From Methylobacillus methanolivorans (GTDB lineage Bacteria; Pseudomonadota; Gammaproteobacteria; Burkholderiales; Methylophilaceae): DNA of 64,000 nucleotides. Shown in pieces: positions 36,881-46,636 of the stretch. Made by a program: the position numbers and the translations under genes. Position 1 is the first letter of the stretch. Every line of letters begins with the position of its first letter. The notes beneath the pieces are model-generated. The model was not told where the DNA came from. It saw only the letters and a list, made by a program, of their open reading frames with translations, and made no database searches. The DNA is taken from positions 345,543 to 409,542 of the forward strand of contig NZ_JAJAVF010000002.1 of the NCBI RefSeq assembly GCF_020531845.1, given 5' to 3'.

Positions 36881-36957
36881 GGAGCGGTAGTTCAGTTGGT
36901 TAGAATACCGGCCTGTCACGCCGGGGGTCGCGGGTTCGAGCCCCGTCCGCTCCGCCA
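36881..36957 (+). tRNA. tRNA-Asp (anticodon GTC)
   Basis: A 77-nt cloverleaf: acceptor GGAGCGG pairs with CCGCTCC, anticodon loop CTGTCAC, T-arm GGTTCGAGCCC, and encoded GCCA end. It is 61 bases after tRNA-Val, probably in one precursor. Confidence 0.97.
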
Positions 36958-36958
36958 G

Positions 36959-36986
36959 AAAAAGCGAACCTTCGGGTTCGCTTTTT
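36959..36986 (+). terminator. Intrinsic terminator of the tRNA operon
   Basis: Stem AAAGCGAACC/GGTTCGCTTT (36961-36970 with 36975-36984), a UUCG-type loop and a T-run directly follow tRNA-Asp. Confidence 0.95.
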
Positions 36987-37067
36987 TATTTTCTCTGCGG
37001 CATTTGACTGATATGTCTACCTCCTGTTTTGTTGCATCATCAAACAAACGATCAGGAGTGTACGCAC

Positions 37068-37454
37068 ATGTATCCATTCATCATCTTGTCAGCTGCAATA
37101 CTGTTGGCCCCAAGCTCTGTTTCTGCAACAGAGTGGGAGTCGTTAGTGAAGAAAGCTGATACCGAGCTGTTGGTTGATCTTGATTCCTACGACGAAAAGG
37201 GCGCTTATTCATCAATTCTTGCCAAGCGTGAAACACACGGCAAGCAAACTATTGCAAAACAGACCAAGCTGGAGTTTGATTGCAGTAAACAGACTTATCG
37301 CACATTAGCAACGGCAACATTTGATGCCAAAGGTAAGCTATTGAGTCAGACTGCGGGGATGAGGGATTTTCAGTCGCTGCAACAGGATGATGATGCAAAA
37401 ATGATCGCTGGACTTGTTTGCCAAGTCAGGCGGATGGTCAATCCGTCATCTTAA
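37068..37454 (+). CDS. Secreted surface-adhesin-E-like protein (hypothetical)
   Basis: A 128-aa protein starting at the ATG at 37068, with AGGAG 10 bases upstream; in-frame sequence before it lacks a ribosome site. It has a signal peptide (MYPFIILSAAILLAPSSVSA) and then EWESLVKKADTELLVDLDSYDEKGAY and KLEFDCSKQTYRTLATA. The Trp, Tyr/Leu-Val-Asp and Cys pattern (LEFDC...VC) resembles the small adhesin-E (PF16747) family of betaproteobacterial periplasmic proteins, from memory. The two Cys (near residues 82 and 117) could form a disulfide. Function unknown. Confidence 0.72.
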   Translation: MYPFIILSAAILLAPSSVSATEWESLVKKADTELLVDLDSYDEKGAYSSILAKRETHGKQTIAKQTKLEFDCSKQTYRTLATATFDAKGKLLSQTAGMRDFQSLQQDDDAKMIAGLVCQVRRMVNPSS

Positions 37455-37493
37455 TAGGATGTTGTAGCAGGAGTTTTTGCGAGTAATTGGAGT

Positions 37494-37568
37494 TGGCGTC
37501 CCCGTCAGGACTCGAACCTGAAACTGACCCTTAGGAGGGGCCGGTGATATCCGTTTCACCACGAGGAC
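37494..37568 (-). tRNA. tRNA-Arg (anticodon CCT)
   Basis: Read on the minus strand: acceptor GTCCTCG pairs with CGGGGAC (one G-U pair), anticodon loop CTCCTAA gives CCT for AGG codons, T-arm AGGTTCGAGTCCT, and encoded CCA. Length is 75 nt. Confidence 0.95.
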
Positions 37569-37655
37569 ATCCAAGGGCGCTATTCTACCTTTTAAGGCGC
37601 TTGAGCGGTACTGTTTCACGCGATTTTTGGCTGGAGAAACAGTACCGGGGCGGGT

Positions 37656-39212
37656 TTAGTGGCGAATCAGGTGTTCGAATGCGCCGAGTGCGGCTTTGGA
37701 ACCCTCACCCATGGCGATGATGATTTGCTTGAAGGGAACGGTAGTGACGTCACCTGCGGCAAATACGCCTGGTTCTGAGGTTTGGCCTTTGTCATCCACT
37801 TCAATTTCACCGAATTTGCTCAAGGTGATTGTGTCCTTGATCCAATCAGTATTGGGCACTAAGCCGATCTGGATGAACACTGCAGCCAAGTCGACCCGGT
37901 GTGATTCGCCGGTTTGCCGATTGGTATAAGTCAGGCCGTCAACTTTTTCTCCATCACCATTGATCTCGGTGGTTTGTGCACCAGTGATGACAGTGACATT
38001 CGGTAGGCTGAACAGTTTCTTCTGCAATACGGCATCGGCACGTAGTTCTCCGTTGAATTCGATCAAGGTGACATCCTTGACGATGCCAGCAAGGTCAATC
38101 GCCGCCTCAACACCAGAATTGCCGCCGCCGATGACAGCTACGCTTCTGCCCTTGAACAATGGGCCGTCGCAGTGAGGGCAGTAGGCCACGCCGCGTCCAC
38201 GGTATTCTTTTTCCCCGGGGACGTTGATTTCCCTCCAGCGTGCGCCAGTGGCGATGATGACGGACTTGGCTTTGAGTACAGCGCCGCTTTCGAGCTTAAC
38301 CTCGTTGAAGCCGCCATTCTCATGCGCCGGCACCAAGGCTGCTGCACGTTGCAGATTCATAATGTCGACATCGTAGCTTTTAACGTGTTCTTCCAATGCT
38401 GCAGCCAGTTTAGGCCCGTCGGTTTCCTTGACTGAGATGAAATTCTCAATCGCCATGGTATCCATGACCTGCCCGCCGAAACGGTCGGCAACTACGCCAG
38501 TGCGTATGCCTTTGCGGGCGGAATAGATGGCTGCCGATGCGCCTGCTGGGCCGCCGCCGACGATCAAGACGTCGAACGGTTCCTTGGCCGAGAGTTTTTC
38601 GGCTTCTTTCTTGATTGCACCGGTGTCGATCTTGTTGAGGATTTCCTGAACGCCCATACGTCCATGGCCGAACTCCTGACCATTGAGGAAGATCGTAGGC
38701 ACGGCCATGATCTTGCGCTCGTCCACTTCCTTCTGAAACAACGCACCGTCGATCATGACGTGGCGGATGTTCGGGTTGATCGCAGCCATGAGGTTGATGG
38801 CCTGTACCACCTCGGGACAGTTGTGACAGCTTAACGAGATGTAGGTCTCGAAATTGAATTCGCCTTCAAGGTTGCGGATTTGCTCGATGATTTCTGGCTC
38901 GGCCTTGGGCGGATGACCGCCTACCTGCAACAACGCCAACACAAGCGAGGTGAATTCATGTCCCATGGGAAGCCCGGCAAAGCGTATGCCGAGGTTTTTT
39001 CCTGGGCTGTTCAAGCTGAAAGAGGGCTTGCGTTGCGTGACATCATCACTTTGCTGGACGGTAATGTGCGCAGACAGGCTCTTGAGGTCGTTCAGCAACT
39101 CCAGCAGCTCGCGGGATTTATCGCCGCTATCTACAGAAGCGGTGATTTCGATAGGCTGGGTGAGTTTTTCGAAATAAGCCTTTAATTGTGTCTTGATGTT
39201 TGCGTCCAACAT
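37656..39212 (-). CDS. ahpF: Alkyl hydroperoxide reductase subunit F
   Basis: A 518-aa flavoprotein. The N-terminal part has two fused thioredoxin-like folds with redox motif CHNC ([11 protein letters not shown], near residue 128). The C-terminal part is a thioredoxin-reductase-like domain with FAD motif [15 protein letters not shown] (YCPHCDGP) and NADH site [12 protein letters not shown]. It reduces AhpC with NADH. Length and motif order match E. coli AhpF. The gene lies downstream of ahpC, separated by 88 bases with a hairpin. Confidence 0.97.
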   Translation of the reverse strand: MLDANIKTQLKAYFEKLTQPIEITASVDSGDKSRELLELLNDLKSLSAHITVQQSDDVTQRKPSFSLNSPGKNLGIRFAGLPMGHEFTSLVLALLQVGGHPPKAEPEIIEQIRNLEGEFNFETYISLSCHNCPEVVQAINLMAAINPNIRHVMIDGALFQKEVDERKIMAVPTIFLNGQEFGHGRMGVQEILNKIDTGAIKKEAEKLSAKEPFDVLIVGGGPAGASAAIYSARKGIRTGVVADRFGGQVMDTMAIENFISVKETDGPKLAAALEEHVKSYDVDIMNLQRAAALVPAHENGGFNEVKLESGAVLKAKSVIIATGARWREINVPGEKEYRGRGVAYCPHCDGPLFKGRSVAVIGGGNSGVEAAIDLAGIVKDVTLIEFNGELRADAVLQKKLFSLPNVTVITGAQTTEINGDGEKVDGLTYTNRQTGESHRVDLAAVFIQIGLVPNTDWIKDTITLSKFGEIEVDDKGQTSEPGVFAAGDVTTVPFKQIIIAMGEGSKAALGAFEHLIRH

Positions 39213-39252
39213 GATGTGCTCTCAATCTTGTATTGATAGTGCTACAAAAAGT

Positions 39253-39291
39253 GCCCGGGCAGATAGGCAGGGAGTTTGTGTTTGCCCGGGC
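39253..39291 (-). promoter_or_regulatory. Hairpin between ahpC and ahpF
   Basis: A perfect 9-bp repeat GCCCGGGCA/TGCCCGGGC (39253-39261 with 39283-39291) encloses 21 nt between the genes. It lacks a T-run. It may reduce readthrough so that AhpC is made in excess of AhpF, or stabilise the ahpC transcript. Confidence 0.5.
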
Positions 39292-39300
39292 CGTTACTGC

Positions 39301-39870
39301 TTAGATCTTGCCAACGAGGTCGAGGGAAGGAGCCAATGTAGCTTCGCCTTCTTTCCACTTGGCTGGGCATACTTCACCTGGGTGAGTGGCAACGTATTGT
39401 GCCGCCTTGATCTTGCGTACCAGGTCAGCAGCGTCGCGGCCAATGCCTTCTGCGGTGACTTCAATCGCCTGGATGACGCCATTGGGGTCGATGATGAAGG
39501 TGCCACGGTCAGCCAAGCCTTCTGCTTCGCGCAATACGCCGAAGTTGCGTGTCACAGTCGCTGTCGGGTCGCCGATCATGGGGAACTTGATCTTGCGGAT
39601 GGTATCCGAAGCATCGTGCCACGCCTTGTGGGTGAAGTGGGTGTCAGTGGATACGGAGTAAACTTCAACACCCAATTTTTGCAGTTCGTCGTAGTTGTCA
39701 GCGATGTCGCCAAGCTCTGTTGGGCAAACAAAAGTGAAGTCGGCAGGGTAAAACACCACGGCAGCCCATTTGCCCTTGAGGTCGGCTTCAGTCACGGTGA
39801 CGAATTCACCGTTATGAAAAGCAGTTGCCTTGAATGGCTTGATTTCGGTGTTGATGAGGGATGTTGTCAT
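39301..39870 (-). CDS. ahpC: Alkyl hydroperoxide reductase subunit C (peroxiredoxin)
   Basis: A 189-aa 2-Cys peroxiredoxin. The peroxidatic Cys is in [10 protein letters not shown] (near residue 50) and the resolving Cys in GEVCPAKW (near 169). The remaining sequence ([37 protein letters not shown]) is typical of the bacterial AhpC family, forming decamers reduced by AhpF. It is the first gene of ahpC-ahpF. The leader contains a 9-bp inverted repeat that ends at the start codon. Expression is probably controlled by peroxide through OxyR, but I could not identify an OxyR site. Confidence 0.97.
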   Translation of the reverse strand: MTTSLINTEIKPFKATAFHNGEFVTVTEADLKGKWAAVVFYPADFTFVCPTELGDIADNYDELQKLGVEVYSVSTDTHFTHKAWHDASDTIRKIKFPMIGDPTATVTRNFGVLREAEGLADRGTFIIDPNGVIQAIEVTAEGIGRDAADLVRKIKAAQYVATHPGEVCPAKWKEGEATLAPSLDLVGKI

Positions 39871-39906
39871 TGCAATCTCCTAGGGTGTTGAAATAGTGAG
39901 ATTGCA
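39871..39906 (-). promoter_or_regulatory. Hairpin at the ribosome-binding site of ahpC
   Basis: A perfect 9-bp repeat TGCAATCTC (39871-39879) and GAGATTGCA (39898-39906), with 18 nt between. In the transcript the 3' arm GAGATTGCA directly abuts the ATG, and the AGGAG ribosome site straddles the loop-stem border. Folding would hide it. The pairing is seen directly and the control role is inferred. Confidence 0.55.
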
Positions 39907-39967
39907 GTGTAGGGATTTTATTTAAATAAATAAAATTGATTGTTTAAATTTATTTAATAAGTAATTT

Positions 39968-41158
39968 TTATTGATTTTGGCGGTCAGCTTCGATGTTGTA
40001 TTGCAGCATGCAGTTTCTTCCTGCTGCCTTGGCTGCATATAGCGCAGTATCGGCACGATGGAGCATCGCTTCCCAGCTTGTCGCGAGATCAATATGGGGG
40101 TTCCAGGTATAGAGCCCCAGGCTGCAAGTGACTTGGCGATTGTCGCAAGCTGGGTGGCGCAGGTTGCGCATAGCTTCCAGCACGCGGTCTCCCAATGCGA
40201 TGGCTTCCTCTGTTGTGGTATGCGGACAGAGAATGCAGAGTTCTTCACCACCGTATCGTCCGATGATGTCAGTGTTGCGGCAGGTGTTACTCAAAGTCAG
40301 TGCCACGCTGCGTAATACTTTATCGCCGACGTCGTGCCCGTAGGTGTCATTGACCAATTTGAAATGATCCAGGTCGAGCATGAAGATGCTGATAGGCTTT
40401 TGGTAACGTAGAGCAAGGTCTACTTCACGGCGTCCAAGGTTGACCAGTGCACGGCGGTTATAAAGCTTGGTCAGTTCGTCATGCGAGGCGAGGTGCTCTT
40501 TTTCAAGGATGATGGATTCGAAATACATCAAGAGCAAGCCAAGGGAACCCAGCAGGTTACACCACATGGGGATCAGGTAGAGCCCGAATACGTTGATAGG
40601 GTCATGGCTTTGTGGTGCAAGGTCAATGCCGCCGCTGATCGCGAGGATACCGCGCAGGATGAAATCAGCGGCGGCTAGTGTATAGGCGATGATGACGAGG
40701 CTATTGGCAAAGGATAGCCGGATGCCCCTTGCCTTGACGACCTCAACCACATTGAGGAACATCAACGCGGCGAGCATGAGAGAGAACAGCAGGGTGCGTA
40801 TGCCTACTGTTAATTGCAGCAAAATGCTCAGGCTATAGGCAATGAAAAAGCCCAGGATCAGGTACCAGCCAATATGAGCAGGGTGCTTGCCGAAGAATGC
40901 CTGCGTTCCCCACCATTTTGCTGTCATTGCAGCGATCATGAGTGTAGAGCCAGTGATGAGCGGCAAATGACCAAACTTTGAAATACTGAAGGCAGTGAGC
41001 GTGGAGCCAAAGATGCTCAGTAAGCCGGAAAGTGCCCAATAGCGGGTGGAGCGTTCAGTCGGGGCGAGAAAATACAGGCCACCCATGATGATGGCAATGC
41101 ACAACTGGCTGATTGCATAAGCAATATTGGCTGTATATGAATTCCACAACGAATCCAA
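39968..41158 (-). CDS. Membrane-bound diguanylate cyclase (GGDEF)
   Basis: The 396-aa protein has about six to seven N-terminal membrane segments (about 10-205) and a C-terminal GGDEF domain (about 230-390). The signature is GGEEL (RYGGEELCI), an accepted active variant. An RxxD inhibition site (RNTD) lies five residues before it, so c-di-GMP feedback inhibition is expected. The domain has DLDHFKLVNDTYGHDVGDKVL, the metal-binding part. The start is TTG at 41158, supported by GGGAG 7 bases upstream. It lies downstream of uup on the same strand with 77 bases between. Confidence 0.92.
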   Translation of the reverse strand: MDSLWNSYTANIAYAISQLCIAIIMGGLYFLAPTERSTRYWALSGLLSIFGSTLTAFSISKFGHLPLITGSTLMIAAMTAKWWGTQAFFGKHPAHIGWYLILGFFIAYSLSILLQLTVGIRTLLFSLMLAALMFLNVVEVVKARGIRLSFANSLVIIAYTLAAADFILRGILAISGGIDLAPQSHDPINVFGLYLIPMWCNLLGSLGLLLMYFESIILEKEHLASHDELTKLYNRRALVNLGRREVDLALRYQKPISIFMLDLDHFKLVNDTYGHDVGDKVLRSVALTLSNTCRNTDIIGRYGGEELCILCPHTTTEEAIALGDRVLEAMRNLRHPACDNRQVTCSLGLYTWNPHIDLATSWEAMLHRADTALYAAKAAGRNCMLQYNIEADRQNQ

Positions 41159-41235
41159 ACGGTTGCTCCCTCAGGTCAATCAGTCAGTGGGCACAGCTTA
41201 TTGATGGCATAGGCTTGCACACCATCGTGCCCACT

Positions 41236-43140
41236 CTACGCTAAATTACGGTTTTCCAGTTCTTCCCACCGCACCATGGCCTGTTCAATTTCGCTGCCGA
41301 TCTCGCTTAACCTCTGTTGCAAGGTGCGTGCCTGATCAGCGTTTTCCCGGTAAATATCTGGGTTGGCCAGGGCTTGGTTGATGGTGCTTTGTTCTGTTTC
41401 CAGGGCTTCAATTTTGGCAGGCAGGCTTTCTAATTCTCGGGCTTCCTTGAAGCTTAGCTTGTTAGCTACAGGCTTCTTGGCTGATGTTTCCTGCTTTGGT
41501 TTTTCGCTGGCAGCCTTGGCAACAGTTTTTGCGGCAGCTTGCGATTGGGTGTGGCGGAACCAGTCGTCGTAGCCGCCCCCAAATTCACTCAGGGTGCCAT
41601 TACCTTCAAAGGCAATGATCTGGGTCACGGTGTTCTCAAGAAAGGCGCGATCATGGCTGACCAGGAACAAGGTACCTGCAAATTCTTGTAGTAGGCTTTC
41701 CAGCAACTCCAGGGTTTCGATGTCGAGATCATTGGTAGGCTCATCCAGCACCAGTACATTGGCAGGGCGCGCAAATAAACGTGCCAATAACAGGCGGTTG
41801 CGTTCACCACCTGAAAGCGATTTTACTGGCGAGCGAGAGCGCTGCGGTGGAAAGAGAAAGTCTTCCAGATAGCTGATGACATGCTTGCGCTCATTGCCGA
41901 TCTGCACGAATTCGGAGCCGGGGCTGATGGTGTCAGCCAGAGTAGCTTCTTCATCCAGTTGCTCGCGCATCTGGTCAAAATAAGCCACGTTGAGGTTAGT
42001 GCCGCGCTGGATGGAACCACTATCGGGTTCGAGTTCACCCAGGATCAATTTGAGCAGGGTGGATTTACCGGCACCATTGGGGCCAATCAAACCGATACGG
42101 TCACCGCGCATGATGCGCGTGCTGAAATCTTGAATGAGCGGCTTGTTGTAGGCGAGCGAGACATGATCCAGTTCAGCCACCAACTTACCCGATCGCTCAC
42201 CGCTATCCAGCGTGAGCTTGACGTTGCCCTGGCGTTCGCGCCGAGCGGCACGCTCCAGGCGCAGGGCTTCCAGTCGGCGAACACGGCCTTCGTTGCGCGT
42301 GCGTCTTGCCTTGATGCCCTGGCGTATCCAGACTTCTTCTTGTGCGAGGAATTTATCAAACTTGGCAGCATGGGTGGCTTCCACTGCCAAGAGTTCTTCT
42401 TTCTTGATTTGGTATTGGCTGTAATTGCCGTGAAAATCCGTCAAGTGGCCACGATCAAGCTCCACGATGCGTGTTGCCAGGCGGTCAAGAAAACGTCTGT
42501 CGTGGGTGATAAACAGCAAGCTGCCCTTGAAATCCAATAGTAAGTTTTCCAGCCACTCAATTGCGGCAAAGTCCAGATGGTTGGTGGGCTCATCCAGCAA
42601 CAAGACTTCAGGTTCTGCCACCAAGGCGCGTGCAAGCGCCACGCGCTTGCGCCAGCCACCTGATAACGTGGAAATTTTGGCCTCGGGGTCGAGCTGTAAG
42701 CGGCTTAATACCGCTTCCACACGTGCTTGCGATTGCCAGCCACCTTGCGATTCCAATTCGTGCTGCAATGTCTGCATGCGAGCAATCAAGCTATCGAGGT
42801 CGGCATCAGGCTCTGCCATTTGCTGTGATACCTGGTGATACTCCACCAAGGCCTGGCGCAAGTTGCCCAGGCCTTCGGCTACAGCCTCAAAAATAGTGTG
42901 TTCAGGCTCAAGCGCGGGTTCTTGCGGCACATAGACAGTACGCGATTTTGGGGCGCGCCAGAAAGTGCCATCATCCAGCTTGCTTTCGCCGGCAATGACT
43001 TTGAGCAGGCTGGATTTGCCTGCACCATTACGGCCAATCAGGCCAACTCGTTCACCGGCATCAAGCTGGAAGTTGGCATGGTCGAGCAGGGGGTAGTGTC
43101 CGTAAGCCAGGCTGGCTTGGTCGAGGGTGATGTAAGGCAT
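41236..43140 (-). CDS. uup: ABC-F family ATPase Uup
   Basis: The 634-aa protein has two ABC domains (Walker A GRNGAGKSS near 36 and GPNGAGKST near 353; signatures LSGGWRKR and LSGGERNR; Walker [13 protein letters not shown] and LVLDEPTNDLD). A C-terminal region of about 90 residues (LSFKEARELESLPAKIEALE...) is the coiled-coil domain typical of Uup. Uup influences ribosome assembly and precise excision of transposons in E. coli. It is the second ABC-F protein in the window, after YbiT. Confidence 0.93.
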   Translation of the reverse strand: MPYITLDQASLAYGHYPLLDHANFQLDAGERVGLIGRNGAGKSSLLKVIAGESKLDDGTFWRAPKSRTVYVPQEPALEPEHTIFEAVAEGLGNLRQALVEYHQVSQQMAEPDADLDSLIARMQTLQHELESQGGWQSQARVEAVLSRLQLDPEAKISTLSGGWRKRVALARALVAEPEVLLLDEPTNHLDFAAIEWLENLLLDFKGSLLFITHDRRFLDRLATRIVELDRGHLTDFHGNYSQYQIKKEELLAVEATHAAKFDKFLAQEEVWIRQGIKARRTRNEGRVRRLEALRLERAARRERQGNVKLTLDSGERSGKLVAELDHVSLAYNKPLIQDFSTRIMRGDRIGLIGPNGAGKSTLLKLILGELEPDSGSIQRGTNLNVAYFDQMREQLDEEATLADTISPGSEFVQIGNERKHVISYLEDFLFPPQRSRSPVKSLSGGERNRLLLARLFARPANVLVLDEPTNDLDIETLELLESLLQEFAGTLFLVSHDRAFLENTVTQIIAFEGNGTLSEFGGGYDDWFRHTQSQAAAKTVAKAASEKPKQETSAKKPVANKLSFKEARELESLPAKIEALETEQSTINQALANPDIYRENADQARTLQQRLSEIGSEIEQAMVRWEELENRNLA

Positions 43141-43170
43141 GGTCAGTATTTTATCAGTAGGGGTTTAATC

Positions 43171-43199
43171 GGCAGTATGGCCCGTTTGGGCCTATTGCC
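43171..43199 (-). promoter_or_regulatory. Hairpin between the AsmA-family gene and uup
   Basis: GGCAGTATGGCCC (43171-43183) and GGGCCTATTGCC (43188-43199) can pair with a 4-nt loop and small mismatches. It lies 22 bases past the AsmA-family stop and 31 before uup. No T-run follows, so it may be an mRNA stabiliser or attenuator. Confidence 0.45.
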
Positions 43200-43220
43200 G
43201 CTAGCATATACAACTTGCTT

Positions 43221-45320
43221 TTAGTGTCCAGGAATGGCAGGGGCAGGCGATGGTTGTGTGCTTGGAATGGTCTTGTCTGGTTCGCTTTTAACTGGTTTCG
43301 GGGTATAGCCATGGAGCGCCTGGCTGCAATTGTAAGAGTTGCTCTTGGAGCCCGTATCAAGATAGGGCAGGATTGCGGCCAGCGGATTAACGAAAGCCAA
43401 TGCCACACTGCCCAGCAGGCGCGCCGCAATCGGGGCGGCTTCTGGACGTACCTTGGGCTCGACAAAACTGCCTTGTACCTTGATAGGAGAGCGCACGGTA
43501 AGCGGTGAGAAGTTCTTGGGTTTTGCCGCCAGCAACAGGTCTAGTTTTTCTTGTCCCAGGTCAATATTGCCATTGATCAAGACCAGTGTGACCGGGGTGT
43601 CGATCAGTGCTACTTCAGGCTTGATGATGCCGTTGCTGGCCTTGAGGTCCATCACTGCGCATTGCAGGCGCTGAGATTTGTCTCCACCCAACCAGGCGCT
43701 AACGCTCTGGGCAATATCCAGCCCGAGCAACTCCATTACTAGCCGGGATATTTCGCCTTGCTCAATGAATAAGGTGGTATTGCCGTTGAGTGAACCCAGC
43801 AGTTCAGCGGTGGTATTACCTTTGCCACTTAGTTCGGTGCGCCCGTTCAGGGTGCCGGTGATATATGGAGAGGCTTCCTTGCCCTGTTTCTTGGCCGCTT
43901 CCTGGCGCTCCTTCGAGACTTGTAGCCATTTGCCAAGCTCTATGTCTTTCCAGCCTAGCTTGATCTGCCATTGGGGAGGGTAGCGTTTTGCATTGCTATC
44001 CTGGGGTTCATGGGCATCTATGATGAGGCTACCGGTCAGTTTGCCATCCGCAGTGTTGGCTAATATGTCGCTGATGCTGAGTTTGCCCTGATTCAGGCTG
44101 AGCTTGGCCTTGAATGGTGCCACTGGCAAGGCGAAGGCGTTGCCCAGGTTCATGTAATCCATCTTGATGGTGATATCGGCATCCATGAAGTTGAGCGAGG
44201 GCAGATCCAGTGGGCGATTTGGAATAGCACGCCCTTCAGTAGGCTGGGCCGGGGTGCCATCGGATTGCAGGGTACCGAATGCCGGCGCAAGGTCGGCGAG
44301 AAAGAAGCGGCTACCATCGATTTTACCGCTCAGGAGCGGCACTTGGCCTGACTGGCGACGCGGGTCATATTGAAGCGTGGCGCTTAGGGTACTTTTGCCT
44401 ATCTTGGCGGAGTCTACATTAACGTCCCAAATATCAGCGTGTTTACTGAGGGCAGCGCTGATGCGGAAGGAATCGGTAGTAGGAAAGACACTGCCCGTAA
44501 GGTCGCCTAATACTGATAGCGATGGGCCGGTAACAACAGCATTGCCGACAATATCTTGCCGACCAAAGAGATCGGATATTTGCCCATTGAAATCTACTCG
44601 TAGTTTGGCGTATTCCAACCAGCCCTTGGATTTGATTGGTGGAGCATCAGCATCTTGCGTGGCGATAGGGAGAAAGCCTGGTGTTTCAAGGAATGCTTTC
44701 AGTGGCTTGCCCTGGAATTGCCCGTTGATGCTAACTTCCGAACGTAGTTCTTCCTGGCTGCTGCCTTCTTCCGTCTTGAATTTGGCTTGTAGCCTGGCCT
44801 GGCTGATGACATCGTCTATGCGGCTATTGCCGTTCTTCACGATCAGGGTTTCGATCACGGGAAGCGGGCTATCAGGCGCGTTGTCATCTTTGGGGAATTG
44901 CCAAGTGGCTACTCCATCGGCATGGCGGATCAGCTGCGCATCAATTTCCTCCACCTTGATTTCGCGGATGCGTAAGCTGCTAGTTTGCTTGAAATGCCAG
45001 AGGTCTTTGTAACGCAGCTTGATGCTGATGTTCTCCGCATCAACCAAGTGCGGAACCTTGAACACAGCCGGGGCTGAGATATATAGGTGTCCCAAGTCAA
45101 GCTGCATGCCTGCCCACAGATGCAGTTTGAAAGGGGCATCCAGCTTCACTTCGCGCTCCAATTGCTTGGTCAGCAGCTTTTCTGCGGGCTCACGTAGGAA
45201 CGTCCAACCCTGGATTTCACACGCAATGAACGCCACAATCAGTGCCATCAATAGCCAGAACAAGGCTTTCACAAACCTGAATGTGCTGTGCCTCAATTGT
45301 CCGGATTGTTGATGTGCCAT
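43221..45320 (-). CDS. AsmA-family protein
   Basis: A 699-aa protein with one N-terminal membrane anchor (about 15-35, FVKALFWLLMALIVAFIACEI) and a long periplasmic part. AsmA features are repeated LTGSL-type beta segments (TPVTLVLINGNIDLGQEKLDLLLAAKPKNFSPLTVRSPIKVQGSF, near 610-660) and WQFPKDDN. AsmA-like proteins are thought to bridge the periplasm and help move phospholipids to the outer membrane. The C-terminal tail (KPVKSEPDKTIPSTQPSPAPAIPGH) is Pro/Ser rich and may be disordered. It shares a short intergenic space with an MFS gene. Confidence 0.88.
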   Translation of the reverse strand: MAHQQSGQLRHSTFRFVKALFWLLMALIVAFIACEIQGWTFLREPAEKLLTKQLEREVKLDAPFKLHLWAGMQLDLGHLYISAPAVFKVPHLVDAENISIKLRYKDLWHFKQTSSLRIREIKVEEIDAQLIRHADGVATWQFPKDDNAPDSPLPVIETLIVKNGNSRIDDVISQARLQAKFKTEEGSSQEELRSEVSINGQFQGKPLKAFLETPGFLPIATQDADAPPIKSKGWLEYAKLRVDFNGQISDLFGRQDIVGNAVVTGPSLSVLGDLTGSVFPTTDSFRISAALSKHADIWDVNVDSAKIGKSTLSATLQYDPRRQSGQVPLLSGKIDGSRFFLADLAPAFGTLQSDGTPAQPTEGRAIPNRPLDLPSLNFMDADITIKMDYMNLGNAFALPVAPFKAKLSLNQGKLSISDILANTADGKLTGSLIIDAHEPQDSNAKRYPPQWQIKLGWKDIELGKWLQVSKERQEAAKKQGKEASPYITGTLNGRTELSGKGNTTAELLGSLNGNTTLFIEQGEISRLVMELLGLDIAQSVSAWLGGDKSQRLQCAVMDLKASNGIIKPEVALIDTPVTLVLINGNIDLGQEKLDLLLAAKPKNFSPLTVRSPIKVQGSFVEPKVRPEAAPIAARLLGSVALAFVNPLAAILPYLDTGSKSNSYNCSQALHGYTPKPVKSEPDKTIPSTQPSPAPAIPGH

Positions 45321-45367
45321 GGTTCACCCTTGCGTGCTAGATCCAGCTCAGGCAAGTGAGCTGAACG

Positions 45368-46519
45368 TTATTTTGTCTGTTTTCCGTAGTGTTGCATGCT
45401 GTATAAAGTCAGCAAAGCCCCGCAAATGGCAACCGCCGCGCTGGCTAATGCAACGGCTGGCAGGCCGAAATCAAAATGGATCACGGCGCCGCCCAAGAAG
45501 GCACCACCTGCATTCCCGAGGTTGAAAGCGCTCTGGTTGACTGTAGAAGCCATCAACGGAGATTCACCAGCTTGGGCCATGGCATTGGTTTGCAGGCCAG
45601 GGCCAACGGCAAAACTCACCATGCCCCAAATAAATGCCGTGGCAATCGCTACCAGCGTGAATTGCATACTCCATGCGAACACAATGCCTAGCAAGGCCAT
45701 GCTTATTAGTGAGAGGGTGATTGTGGGCAATAGTTTCCAATCTGCCATTTTTCCGCCGATATTCAGACCGATGGTGGCAGCAATACCCATGGCAATCAGC
45801 ATGAAGCTGACATGGTGGGGCGAAAGCCCGGACATATCTTCCAGTATCGGCGTGATGTAGGTAAATATCGTGAATACCCCGGCAAAACCAATCGCGGTAA
45901 TGGCCATGGCCAGTAGCACATTAGGCTGGAGCACGGCTTGCATCTCCTTACGGATATCCGGCTTGGGCATGGCGCGGAGATCGGGAATAAAACGCCAGAT
46001 GGCATACATGGCAATCGCGCCGCAGGCGGCAACTGTCCAGAATGGAATGCGCCAGCTGGTTTCCTGGCCTAGCAGGGTGCCTAGCGGTACGCCAAGCACA
46101 TTGGCCATGGTCAGGCCGGTGAACATCAGTGCCAGGGCACGGTTGCCCTGGCCGGGCGGTGCGAGATGCAGTGCGACCACGGCAGCAATGCCAAAAAATG
46201 AACCATGGCTTAATGCGGTGAAAATCCGCGCCGCTGCCAGGGTGAGGTAATTGGGGGCAAGTGCGCAGAGTATGTTGCCCAGGGTAAAAATCGCCATCAG
46301 CCCGAGTAGCGTAGCCTTGCGTGGGCGGTTGATCGTGATGGCGACCATCAAAGGGCCGCCGATTACCACGCCCAGGGCATATACGGTCACCAGGTTGCCT
46401 GTAGCGGGAATGGAGACATCCAGGCCATGGGCGATGTCGGGTAATAAACCCATGGGCAGAAATTCGGTCATGCCGATGCAGAACGCACCGGCTGCTAGTG
46501 CAATCATCCAACTGCCCAT
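45368..46519 (-). CDS. MFS-type drug/sugar efflux transporter
   Basis: A 383-aa major facilitator with about 12 membrane segments, starting without a cytoplasmic N-terminal extension (MGSWMIALAAGAFCIGMTEFLPMGLLP). MFS motif A is reduced (GGPLMVAITINRPRKATLLGL). The FCIGMTEFLPMGLLPDIA start is typical of the DHA1 group that includes AraJ-type exporters. The substrate cannot be decided. A weak ribosome site precedes the ATG, and an in-frame TAA is immediately upstream, so no longer start is possible. Confidence 0.86.
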   Translation of the reverse strand: MGSWMIALAAGAFCIGMTEFLPMGLLPDIAHGLDVSIPATGNLVTVYALGVVIGGPLMVAITINRPRKATLLGLMAIFTLGNILCALAPNYLTLAAARIFTALSHGSFFGIAAVVALHLAPPGQGNRALALMFTGLTMANVLGVPLGTLLGQETSWRIPFWTVAACGAIAMYAIWRFIPDLRAMPKPDIRKEMQAVLQPNVLLAMAITAIGFAGVFTIFTYITPILEDMSGLSPHHVSFMLIAMGIAATIGLNIGGKMADWKLLPTITLSLISMALLGIVFAWSMQFTLVAIATAFIWGMVSFAVGPGLQTNAMAQAGESPLMASTVNQSAFNLGNAGGAFLGGAVIHFDFGLPAVALASAAVAICGALLTLYSMQHYGKQTK

Positions 46520-46636
46520 TATTACTTAGCTCACTATGTCTTGAAATGGTTGAAAAAACAGCCTGGAAAGGCAAGCCTGTACGTCCGAATGAGCGGAGGT
46601 GACAAAGGGGCTTATCTACAGGAGCTACTATTAAAA

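Noticed and set aside
36722..37159. 145-aa frame across the two tRNA genes
   Set aside because: It reads through tRNA-Val and tRNA-Asp (SSVGRASPLQGECRRFDP and VVQLVRIPACHAGGRGFEPR are tRNA translations).
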